The position numbers and the translations under genes are program-made. Positions 10,245 to 20,000 of a DNA stretch of 25,647 nucleotides are shown here, in pieces. The notes beneath the pieces were generated by a model. That model made no database searches and was not told where the DNA came from. It saw nothing but the letters and a program-made list of their open reading frames with translations. This DNA is from Intoshia linei (lineage: Eukaryota; Orthonectida; Rhopaluridae), in contig LWCA01000494.1 in the NCBI GenBank assembly GCA_001642005.1, positions 1 to 25,647 on the forward strand, read 5' to 3'. Within the stretch, counting starts at the first letter, position 1; each line of letters opens with the position of its first letter.

Positions 10245-10590
10245 TTTTCATTTTATAAAAAAGGTAATCTGGAGTTTTTGTCGTGAAAAGGCACTTTTTT
10301 GAGGTTGCGAGTTATTATAATGCTTATGATATTAAAAAATATCCCAGGATTTATGTTATATGAAATTTTAGGTCATGTTTCATTTTTAAAATTAAGGGTA
10401 GATTGTGGTTTTGACCATGAAGGTCTGCGTTTTTGATGCTGACATTTACAACAATGTTAATGATTTTAAAACGCGTCCCAGAATGAAGATTTTATTAAAT
10501 TTTTGGGTTGATATATTTTTAAACAAAACGGAAAATTAGGTTTTTGATCCTGAAGGACTAAAATACTGAAACTTAAAAACACATCCTCAG
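10245..10590 (-). repeat. dispersed repeat family A, inverted copy
   Basis: The reverse complement contains GGGACGCGTTTTAAAATCAT, then a stretch ending CTTCATGGTCAAAACCACAA, then TCTACCCTTAATTTT. The same order is seen in the plus-strand copies (TTTTAAAATCATRAACATTA, then TCAAAACCACA, then ATTACCCTTTTTT). Roughly three diverged units of about 110 bp can be counted. The copy lies just downstream of the decarboxylase gene's 3' end. Confidence 0.6.
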
Positions 10591-10768
10591 AAAAACTATA
10601 TTAAAAATTGGGTTTTTTAAATCTAAAACTGTCAATTTTTTACATAGACGGTAAAAAAACACAAACCAACAGTCAATAACGGATATTAAAACTTTGAAAA
10701 TGCGTTTATGAAAAACTTTATTCGAATGACTCGTTATGATTAATATAAATATACATGTATAATTATTT

Positions 10769-10774
10769 TTTATT
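10769..10774 (-). promoter_or_regulatory. candidate polyadenylation signal of the decarboxylase gene
   Basis: AATAAA on the minus strand, 18 nt past the stop codon at 10793-10795. In such AT-rich sequence the hexamer is common, so this is only a candidate. Confidence 0.4.
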
Positions 10775-10792
10775 AGCACAATATAATATAAT

Positions 10793-13295
10793 TTAAAAGT
10801 TAATTTCAGAGTTAAATTCTTCTCCATATTTTTCTATAAGATTAATAAACATGTCTATGCTTTCCAGTGAAGCTAGAGTGTGGGAAATAACAAATCGGAA
10901 AAAGTTGACATGAGTATACAAGGGTTGATAACCAACCATACAAGTACCGTTAGTCATCATTTTCCTCTTAACATATGGTGCTACTTTTGATAAAATATCT
11001 TTATATTGTTCACTATTTTGATCCATTTCGCAAAGTTTTTCAGGGATATACCAAAAACAAACATTGACATATTGAGGCTACATTAAACTTAATTTATATA
11101 TTAATTTTAATTTTACTTTAGGTATAAGAATTTTAAAATGTGATTTTTTCCCAAGTTCGTTTGTGAGATATTCGGCTAGACTCAATATGTAATCAACTCT
11201 TTTTTCGAGACCCAAGTCGCCTTCTCGTTTCCACATTAACCATAATTTGAAACCGTCTACAACTCGTCCGCATTGGATTGAACTGTCACCCGTATCATAA
11301 GAAACATCATAACATTTGTCTGTCTGAAATAGATATGTGGCTGAAGCACTGTGGGTTCTTTTTAAAAGTGTCTAAAGTATCATAATTTATAAAAATTAAT
11401 ATATTTATCAAACCTTGTGACACGTAAAAAATGCACAACATTGAAATGCAGCGCCAAGTATTTTATGGCAATTCCATGCTACAGAATCGGATCTATACAT
11501 TAAATTTTAAATAAAATATTATTACAATTCAATTCCATCTAATAAATGTTTGTATTTGGTACTTAAAAGCGCACAACCACCGTGACACGCGTCAACATGA
11601 AGCCACATGTTATATTGTTTACAAACTTGACTCATTTCTCTAATTGGGTCGAATGCACCAGTTACAGTTGTTCCTGCAACTGCTATCACTATAGCAGGTT
11701 CATAACCCTAAAAAACGAATTTATTTTAATATCATTTAATATTACATCTTCTTGGGCTTTTTTGATTTTCAATTTAAAATCATCCATTATTATAATTCCA
11801 TTTTCGCCGCAGCGAATTTTGTACATTGCATTTAACCCAAAACCTAGAAATGATGCGCCTTTACTGAATGAATAGTGAGCCTAAATTTTAAAGTAATAAT
11901 ATGAGTTTATTGTACTTTGCAAATAATAAAAATAATACATTTAAACTTGAAATGTTTGCTAACAATTTTTCAAAATAAATCAAAAAAATGTTTTCATGCC
12001 TTGGTCCCCCTGTCAATAAAATAAAAAATTGTGCTTGTATTTTGTCAATCAAATTTAAAGTGTCAAATCGACACCCATGGAGAGGTGACTTGGAGCTATA
12101 TGACATTACGAATGCTCAGTAAAATTTTTAGTCCCCATTTTTTATTTTCGGGGGGTTTACAAGCCTCGCAGGATCAGCTCTATTAGAGTGTAAATTAAAT
12201 CTTATATAACAGTAGTTTAAGTTTATAATTTTACTAAAATTTAACCTGTTCTGAAAGAAAAATGGCAATTTTAGGAATATTATTCATCCCGACTGTTTTT
12301 ACATTTGGATATTTATATGATCGAGCCAAATTTAAAGCGTACATATTAGAAATACTTCCTCCTATTACAGAAAATGTATGTATCTATTTGATCATTTTAT
12401 ATTCATGGGTAAAATTGATGAACCGATAAATATGAAATGATGTAATTAAAGTTGTAATCTAAGCTTTATTTTTAATATCAAAATTTAATACCCATGTAAT
12501 GCATTTTAAAATTATATAATTGCACGTACATATTACCAAGTAAATTGTATTTTTAATTAAACAGATAAAATCAATACATATGCCTAGCCGTCTAGGCTAT
12601 GCCTAAAAAAGGACAAAAACTTTATCAGATTAGCTCAAAAATAAGAAAAATGAGCTCAAAATCAAGGAAATAGAATAAGTAAAAAATAATGACCCTTTCA
12701 AATGTAGGGTCCTTTAGATTTAATTCAATTTCATGAGTTACATATTGAATATTTAAGGTAAATTAAATAAACCAGGACAAAAAATGGCATCGCAGTCATT
12801 GTATCCAATTTTGAGAGACATGTGTTTAAGAATACTATTTTCGATCAGAGTAAAAACGGGTGCTACCTCGAAAGTGTATCTAAAATATAATAAACGTGAA
12901 ATTAGTTACAATAGTAAAACTAAAAATTTACTGACTAGTGTTGAGTGCGGAAGTTAACCAGGTTCCAATCAACGAAACATTATCTATTTTACCGAAAAGT
13001 TGATTGAGAAAAAGAGGGTGACCTAATTTAATAAACAACCAAAATAAAGAAAACTTTTACCGGTATTAACAGAATTCTGAATAACTGTATCACAAATACT
13101 CAATAAGGTATCATAATCTTGACCTTCCTTATCCAACTGTAAATTCAGCTGTTCTTTTAAAGAGTCGGGTTGTTGGAATTTTGATAAACGTCGTTTACTC
13201 TTGGGTTCAGTGATATACTTGACAAGTTTGTTGTATACGCAATTGATAAATTCTTTTTCGTTGGTATTATCTTTCATCTGGCTCGAAGAATTCAT
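10793..13295 (-). CDS. CSAD: PLP-dependent decarboxylase, cysteine sulfinate/acidic amino acid type
   Basis: Nine exons join in frame: 13295-13061, 13022-12932, 12879-12773, 12361-12246, 11880-11746, 11707-11526, 11492-11414, 11371-11117 and 11077-10793. They give 494 residues, almost the length of human CSAD. Family landmarks run in order: [44 protein letters not shown] at 185-187 (the His stacks on PLP); [19 protein letters not shown] with D267 (binds the PLP ring nitrogen); SVAWNCHK with the Schiff-base lysine K299; [16 protein letters not shown]; and MVGYQP near the C-terminus. The family decarboxylates cysteine sulfinate, aspartate or glutamate in the cytosol, giving hypotaurine, beta-alanine or GABA. 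The motif [15 protein letters not shown] favours the CSAD/GADL1 branch over true GAD, but the substrate is inferred. Oddities are NPHK changed to NCHK and VDAAWGG changed to VDACHGG. Six introns are 33-52 nt; two are 365 and 411 nt. Confidence 0.92.
11998..12160. repeat. small imperfect inverted repeat in a decarboxylase intron
   Basis: A CCCCCTGTCAATAAAATAAA stretch near 12006 is partly mirrored by the minus-strand reading CCCCCCGAAAATAAAAAATG of 12135-12160. It lies within the 365-nt intron (12245-11881). The arms match only in part, so a small MITE-like foldback is possible but not proven. Between the arms lies a segment (12077-12116) resembling 363-405. Confidence 0.25.
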
Positions 13296-14935
13296 AGTAA
13301 GATTGCTAAATTGAAATTAAATGAAATGATATATTTCTTAAATATTTCGTTAATATTTTATAATGAAACTGAGTTGAATAACTTTTCGTCTATTGCAATT
13401 AGGCTAAGAGATACAAATATTAAGGGAGGTACTATTTATATCACTCATACATTATGCTAATAAAACTTTTTTGGTTCATTTAACGTTAACAATTGCATTA
13501 TATTTAAACAATTAAGCCTAAATTAAATGGAGTATTGTCCGAAAATTTAAATTGATTTAGAAAGTACTCAGGATCCAAAACACCAATATAATTGTCAAAT
13601 TTCTCCTTCACTTAAATACATTGATACTACTATTATTTTGATTTATATTTAGACGTTGTAAGTCAGGTATAATAATATATAAATGAATACTTGACGATAA
13701 ATAGTTTTTGTTTCTTCAATGTTAAATGTTATATACACATACAGAGGACAAAATACTTACATTAATAAATATTTATTGAATTTGAAAATTTTAGCGGACA
13801 TTAAAATAAAATAAATTATTTAATGTTTATATCGGTTTTTATACATATTATATTAATTGTTGAATCAATACATTCATTTATAAATTTAGCAATCTTAAAT
13901 AATTACTTTTAATGTTTAACCTTGATTGTTACATTTATTGAACGTTTACGTTCGAAAATAAACATTTTGACATGTTTACTATTATTACTACATATAATTA
14001 ATGTTGTGTAGAATTTTAATCCAATCTGTATTACATCCTTGGGTTGTACAATATACACTGTTTAAATTCAATTTAAATCTACTCGTTTATCAAAAACGAA
14101 AAAAAACAAAAAAGTTGACATGCTAATGTACAAGTTATGAAAATTTTAAAAAATTTCAAACTTAGTCAAATATATTAAGTAATGTGTTTTTTTTTAATTA
14201 CTCGATTTATGCACATGTCATTGTACAAATATTATAACAAACTGAGTTAATATGAAAACATACTAATAACTTTCCTATATACATATTGATATAATTACTA
14301 TTTAATTTAATACACTAAAATAAAAGTTTTTTTTATAACGGAAAAATTAAACATATAAAACGTCCAAAATCTATTTTTAAATCCATTAATAACTCATTAC
14401 CAATGGTTATGATGATCCATACATGCATGGCGTACATATTGATTATACACATATTATTAAGTAGTCAATTCAAATTAAAATTAAAGGTGTAGTTGAATAT
14501 ACTCGAAATTTTACCTTATTTATATTATTGTTAGGAATTCAGTATTGTCAAATATTATAATTTTAAATGTATATAAAATGTTTATCATAGCTACGTTGTA
14601 TATGTATATTATTATATCATGTTGAGTAATAATATATTTGTAACACTTTAAAATGCATATTGTATTAATTCTATTGAAATGCATGGAAGCATTAACCTCT
14701 CAAACATTACAGTTATTGACTAGTGTAATGTATGTGATAACTATTTTTTTATCAATCGGATCAATTTGAAATTAGAATATATGTTGCAATATGAATCAAA
14801 TTATGTTTACAGTCCAGATTGAAATTGCAAAATATAATTTAACAGTTGCATAAATTTGAATAAAAATTGCATCAAGCGTGCATAAGGTGTCATCAAATGT
14901 CAAAAATGTAACAAGTGATTCTGACAGATTGAGAA
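13296..14935. other. intergenic upstream of the decarboxylase gene
   Basis: This 1.6-kb AT-rich stretch shows no coding exon, repeat partner or RNA gene. It must include the promoter of the minus-strand decarboxylase gene (start codon at 13295), but no core element can be picked out against the AT background. Confidence 0.45.
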
Positions 14936-14936
14936 C

Positions 14937-14969
14937 GACTCCAATCCATGGAGTCGATTCGAATCGACT
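14937..14969. repeat. adjacent palindromes, 33 bp
   Basis: GACTCCA and TGGAGTC form a 7-bp stem around five bases (14937-14955). The next block AGTCGATTCGAATCGACT (952-969 of 14,000) is a perfect 18-bp palindrome overlapping it by four bases. The segment is clearly less AT-rich than its surroundings and abuts the start of repeat copy 2. Confidence 0.8.
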
Positions 14970-15408
14970 GATCAATCCTAACTTGTATAATATGCTACGC
15001 GATTTTTGTTTGTGTGTGTGTTTCCAATTTTATTTGAATATTTACCCGTCTTAGAATTTTATAAAGTCCACATTTCAATTACAATTTTTTCCGGGGGTGT
15101 TCACAAACTTAATTCCAACCTCCCAATTTCACATCTAAGGGTCAAAAACCCCTGTTGTCCCTCTTTTTGAAAATCAAACGAGTTAAAGAAAATTTAAAAA
15201 AATACATAAGCCGATGTGGATTTTAAAATCATAAACATTATCATAAATTTAAATTTAAAAAAATTATATCTTCAAAGCCAAAACCACAAATTTCCTTCCT
15301 TTTTTTTTGAAAACAGCCCTAAAATTTTAAAAAATATACAGGTGGTAGAGTTGTATCATGTTAACACACATAAAAAATTTCAATCCGAATTTCACGGTCA
15401 AGAGATAG
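14970..15408 (+). repeat. dispersed repeat family A, copy 2
   Basis: This is a nearly full-length match to 2537-3065 in the same orientation. It starts at ATCAATCCTAACTT and shares the TG microsatellite, CCCGTCTTAGAATTTTATAA, CCTCCCAATTTCACATCT, the AACATTATCATAAA core and the CAAAACCACA block. It lacks the 57-bp duplication and a short GTGTTCCGTG-containing piece found in copy 1. An open frame of 67 codons lying inside it is chance. Confidence 0.75.
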
Positions 15409-15810
15409 TGACCAGATAATGTTAAGAAGTATATTATGTTATACTATAATAAACATTAATAATTTTCAACATCACACAATGAGATTTACATCGTTTGTTT
15501 CATTTGCAGTTCCTTGTTATTCATATTTATTATTACACGCATAAATAGTCCCTATTTTAAGCTTTATTCATATTAATTAATTATGTAAAGCGACCGACAC
15601 CATCATGATCGGGGCCTATGCGAATATTAAAATTAAGGTGTATTAAATATTGTATTGATTTAATTTAAGGCCTACGAAAGGAAGGTTTGGGGTACGGTAG
15701 ATTCAGTTGGTATTAACCATAGAAACAAACAAAAATTTTAAGGTCAGATAAAGTCAGTAAATTTAATTTTTAGGTCAGTTAGCAACTAACAAGCAATGCA
15801 ATAATCATAC

Positions 15811-15833
15811 AATCCTGTAGAATCTACAGGATT
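15811..15833. repeat. perfect 11-bp hairpin followed by a T run
   Basis: AATCCTGTAGA, one base, then TCTACAGGATT form a perfect stem, followed directly by more T residues. It resembles an intrinsic terminator, but in this animal context there is no gene ending here. A collapsed transposon terminus is more likely. Confidence 0.7.
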
Positions 15834-16377
15834 TTTTTATATCTAAAATATTACTTAATTCCATTGATCAATTCATGTATTATAAAAAATTTTTCGAAAG
15901 AGATTAAAATAATATTATTACATTACATATTTTTAATAATTTGAAATCTTTTGAACCTTAAAAAAATTATTTCTAATAATTAAAAATATAAAATTAATGC
16001 GAAATTTGCCCCTTTAACACTGTAGTGAATAACCACGTATCAATAAATTCACTACTCATCTTATATTACCTAGACAAGCCGAACAACATAAACGATAATT
16101 AATAATCTTACATGTATTAACTTATATTTAATTTCTTAAATAATGATTTACACATCGACAAATATTATTATTACAAAGACCAGGAACGTTTTTTCTTATT
16201 TTTACCTGAAACCAGATTTTGACCCAAGCATAGCTAGTGCACTATAAGTACAAAAATCGAATATAATGTTTCAATTTAAATTTCCTTCAATAAAAAAGTC
16301 ATCAATTTTTTTATAAATATCCATTTTTTGTATTTGTAAGGAGTTGACTACAAAATAAGAATTCTTCCTTAATTTCA

Positions 16378-16410
16378 TTCAAATGAATATTCAAATGAAT
16401 ATTCAAATGT
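16378..16410 (+). repeat. 12-bp tandem repeat
   Basis: ATTCAAATGAAT occurs twice in full and once in part (ATTCAAATG), with no mismatches. The unit is itself nearly palindromic. Confidence 0.8.
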
Positions 16411-16452
16411 ACCTCACAAAAAATAAAACTAAATAATCACATAATATATAAA

Positions 16453-16501
16453 AATTTGCGACTCCCCTGATAAATTTCGTAACCACCGATTAAGAAACTA
16501 T
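16453..16501 (-). mobile_element. hAT terminus relic
   Basis: The reverse complement begins CATAGTTTCTTAATCGGTGG and ends in a GTCGCAAATTTTT-like inner part. It matches the terminus at 25096 (CATAGTTTCTCAACCGGGGG, then GCGCAAATTTTT). The outer end points right, so the body of the element lay to the left, where nothing recognisable survives. Confidence 0.5.
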
Positions 16502-17073
16502 GATGTATAAACTGTTTAAGATAGATGTATGTAAGTTATCTTAATATATATTATATACTCTAAAATATATCAATAAAAGTACAAGTACAAGAAAAATATA
16601 CATTAGAGTCCAATAAATTATATAATTTTCATTATCAATTTTCATAAATTCTATGATTTATACTTGTTTCCGTTTTTTTATAATATTAATAAATACAAAC
16701 ACAACTTTTGCCAGTTAGTTAATCGATTCAAATCAAAGTTGTAAGTATAATCATCATCAAATGTTCTTAAAACCTTTATAATTGATTACTCCTAACTTAA
16801 GTTAAACTACAGTAAATAAATTATCGATATTTTTTTAAATGCTAGTAAAAATAAATTAAAAAGGATGCCTTTTTTGTTATAAGTTAAGATAAAATTTCAA
16901 ATTTTTAATATTAACTCTAGAGACACTGTTTGTTTTGACATAAATTTGAAATCAAATAAGATAATAAAATTTGCATTTTAGTTACTTTTTATAGTTTGGA
17001 AATAAATGACAATTAAACCACTCTAACTAAAAGTAATAAAGTTGATTTGAACAAAACTAAATTTAATTTTGCG

Positions 17074-20000
17074 ATGACTGACAGATCAAATGCTAGTGTT
17101 AATAAAAAGTACTCGAAGACGTCATACGATCTATTCCAAATCAAGGGTATATGTATTCTAATATGATACAACTTTAAATATAGCTGGAAGAATGTATTTG
17201 AAGGAAAAAAAAGTTGTGCCGGATAAACGACTTGGATATTTTTCAGTTCACATTACTGATGACAATTTGACACATTTTTGTTGGCGAACAAGAGACTCTG
17301 AAGATTTTGAAGATGTACATTTGTCTATTAATTTAATTTGAACAGACATTTTAGGACTGGATTGTTTTTAAAGATAATATTGATTTCGAACAAGTAGATA
17401 GATGTACAACTGGCAACGTGTTTCTTTTAAGATTCAGAACTAGCAAGGAATGTCATTTTATTTGGATTCAGGAGACTAAAACTTTGATACTTGACCATTT
17501 TACAGCTTTCATGAACATGGTTGTTTCGAAATTAGGGGAAGGTAAGGTGAACATTTTTTATATTTAAACTTTGTAGATGGCGCCAGCACGTTTATAACCT
17601 CTCAGGAATATTTAGACGTCGTCCTGTATATCAAAAATATATTTTTATATTTTGTAGTTTTAGTAATGCAAAAATGGAAAAAAATAAGCTTCCTTCGTTG
17701 GGTAAGTTTTAATGTGAAACATTTTGGCTGCTAAATGTGGCAAGTTTTATTATTATATAATCTTACTAATTTAGACTGTTTGTATACCGGTGACATTATT
17801 CCTATAGCAGGAGACAAACATCTCCATAATGTTTTTACAACAACATTTTTAAATGAGGAGATTAAACATTTGAAATTGGATGAAACAATTTTCTCACCTC
17901 TTTTGCCTGATTCAAGATTAGATGAACAAAAAAATTTTCCCATCGACGTCAAAAATGAACTAAAGGAAACTTTTAAATCGCCACATTTTCTAAAAGTTTT
18001 TATATACAACTACAATTTAACCAGTGTTTTTCAGTCTAATCGAAATTGCCCATAATAACAAAATGCGGTTGGAAAACACTTAATTAAACCATTAGTATTA
18101 TGGGATCCATATATAACAAAGTGTAGTTTTAAATTTATATTGATTTATTAATTAATGCATCGGTGGTACCGGTGAACAAATTTCAAGTTTTTTTTTTTAT
18201 ATTTTAATTATAACTTGAATTTTCCATAATGAATTTAGTGTGACGTAAAAAATTGTTACCACTGACAAATAGTTAATTAGTAGCGTATAGTTTTGGTTTA
18301 ATTCATTTTTTTGTGTGTTTATTTCTTTTATTTACATAAATCTTAATATTAATATTTTTAGACCGTTGCAATTTTGTCAAATTTTATCAAAAATGGAAAT
18401 TCTTCCAATCTTTTCCAACAATTTGAGTTTAATAGCGCTTGTTTGTCGACATCACTCACTGGAAGTTAGTTTATATATTAAAAACATCTAACCTCATAAG
18501 AAAAGAGAGTCATTTTTAACGTAGAGAGGAAAAAAGGGTAGATTTTGCCTACCGCTGTGGAGTAACCTCATAAGATTATTCTCTTTAAACCAGTTTTTAG
18601 TTTGTTTTGGCTGACAGCACACTAACATTCATTTTCTTAAAATAATAAAATTGAACGTGTCTGTTACGTTTAATTAAAAAATTATAGAGCCTAGAATGTA
18701 AACAAACCTAATTTCTAATACTGTTTTTCGAAAGTGTTTCAAATTCTTGCTCAAAACTTTATTGTTTTCCGTTCAAAAATCTTGAAAAAAAAACAAAAAT
18801 CCGCCCTGGCGTAACAATTGTACCCTAAAATATTTTAATTTGTGTATTAACTGTTAAAAATTCAAAATTTACAAAAAATACCCATCGTTTACGTTTTATG
18901 TATATAATGATCATGTATCATTAATCTATCGTTAAATTATCGCACATAAAGTTGTTCATTAGGGTGTCACATCAAATATTTTTATTTTAATTTAAAAACA
19001 TACCCAGTAGATTAGATGTAATTTAAAAAAAATGACAATCCGATGACTGATTCTGAAAAATATTCATTAATGACTCAGCGTTGATCAATTAAGTAATTAA
19101 CAAAGAATAACTAAATTTAAGTTTATTTTCATGTTTTTTTTAATTTTTTTTTACAAAAAGTGAAATTCCTGCTTTGTTTGGTGAGAAAAATTAAAAATGT
19201 TTGTATATTTTAATAAAACGCGCTTAGCTGCATCATTTGCAATTTACTTTATTTTATAATAACGAAAATATTTTTTTTATAATTATAATTATTATGATCA
19301 TTTTGTTTTGGCGTTTAAACTGTGGGATAAATAAATGTAGACATTTTTTCTAACTTTTTGAAAATGTTAATCTAAATTTAGGAGACCTTTAGATAGTCAT
19401 AATACAACAAAAATTTTATGTATCTTCAATGCACCAATAAAATAAATGATTATATAAATTCTAATCTAAAATATATTATTCAAAGTATTTTGTTAAAATT
19501 TATTTAAAACCGTGACTATATTTTTAATTTTGTATTATATTAAGGACAAATTTAATTCTCGTTTATATTTTTAAGTAAAATTATGTGTAAATTAGTGCAA
19601 AACGTTAAGGCGTATGAATATTATTAATCTGCATAAATTGTCGTATTTAAGCATACTCAATAGTAAATTTCATCATATTAATAGATTATACGAGATAAAT
19701 TATAAATTTGTATGTAAGTTTAGTTTTGACAATATACCATTTTCGATTTTATTTACCGTTGCATCATTATGTGGCATTATCATTATGGATTTGTACATTA
19801 AAACACAGTACATTTTGTACATTGAAAATTATCATAGGAAATGTTTTCAAAATTACATTTGGCACTTCTGATAAACTAAATATTATGGGAATAGATATTA
19901 TCACGATATTTCGAAAATAAAGAATTAACCAATGAAGTATAAAATTGTAACCGATTCAGCCGAAAGAGCCTTACAAAAATATAAACGATCATTAAATTTG

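Larger units (their letters stand above)
15409..17073. other. intergenic upstream of ADRM1
   Basis: No exons were recognised. The region contains a short hairpin (15811), a 12-bp tandem repeat (16378) and a hAT terminus relic (16453), each listed separately. The last few hundred bases before 17074 must carry the ADRM1 promoter, but no TATA or initiator stands out. Confidence 0.45.

Noticed and set aside
11582-11875. 97-residue plus-strand frame
   Set aside because: It is antisense to decarboxylase exons 5 and 6.
11888-12106. 72-residue minus-strand frame
   Set aside because: It lies in the decarboxylase intron 12245-11881; the spliced exons on both sides join in phase without it.
15216-15419. 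67-residue frame
   Set aside because: It lies wholly inside dispersed repeat copy 2, and copy 1 has stops and indels at matching places.
17731-18009. 92-residue minus-strand frame
   Set aside because: It is antisense to ADRM1 exon 6, which carries the start of the DEUBAD domain.
18489-18572. Direct repeat of AACCTCATAAG about 72 bp apart, looking like a target duplication
   Set aside because: The sequence between has no terminal inverted repeats or element features; 11 bp of identity in the ADRM1 intron may be chance.
19614-19920. Two overlapping frames of 85 and 70 codons
   Set aside because: They lie in the unique centre of the hAT foldback, show no transposase motif, and have hydrophobic AT-rich composition expected by chance.
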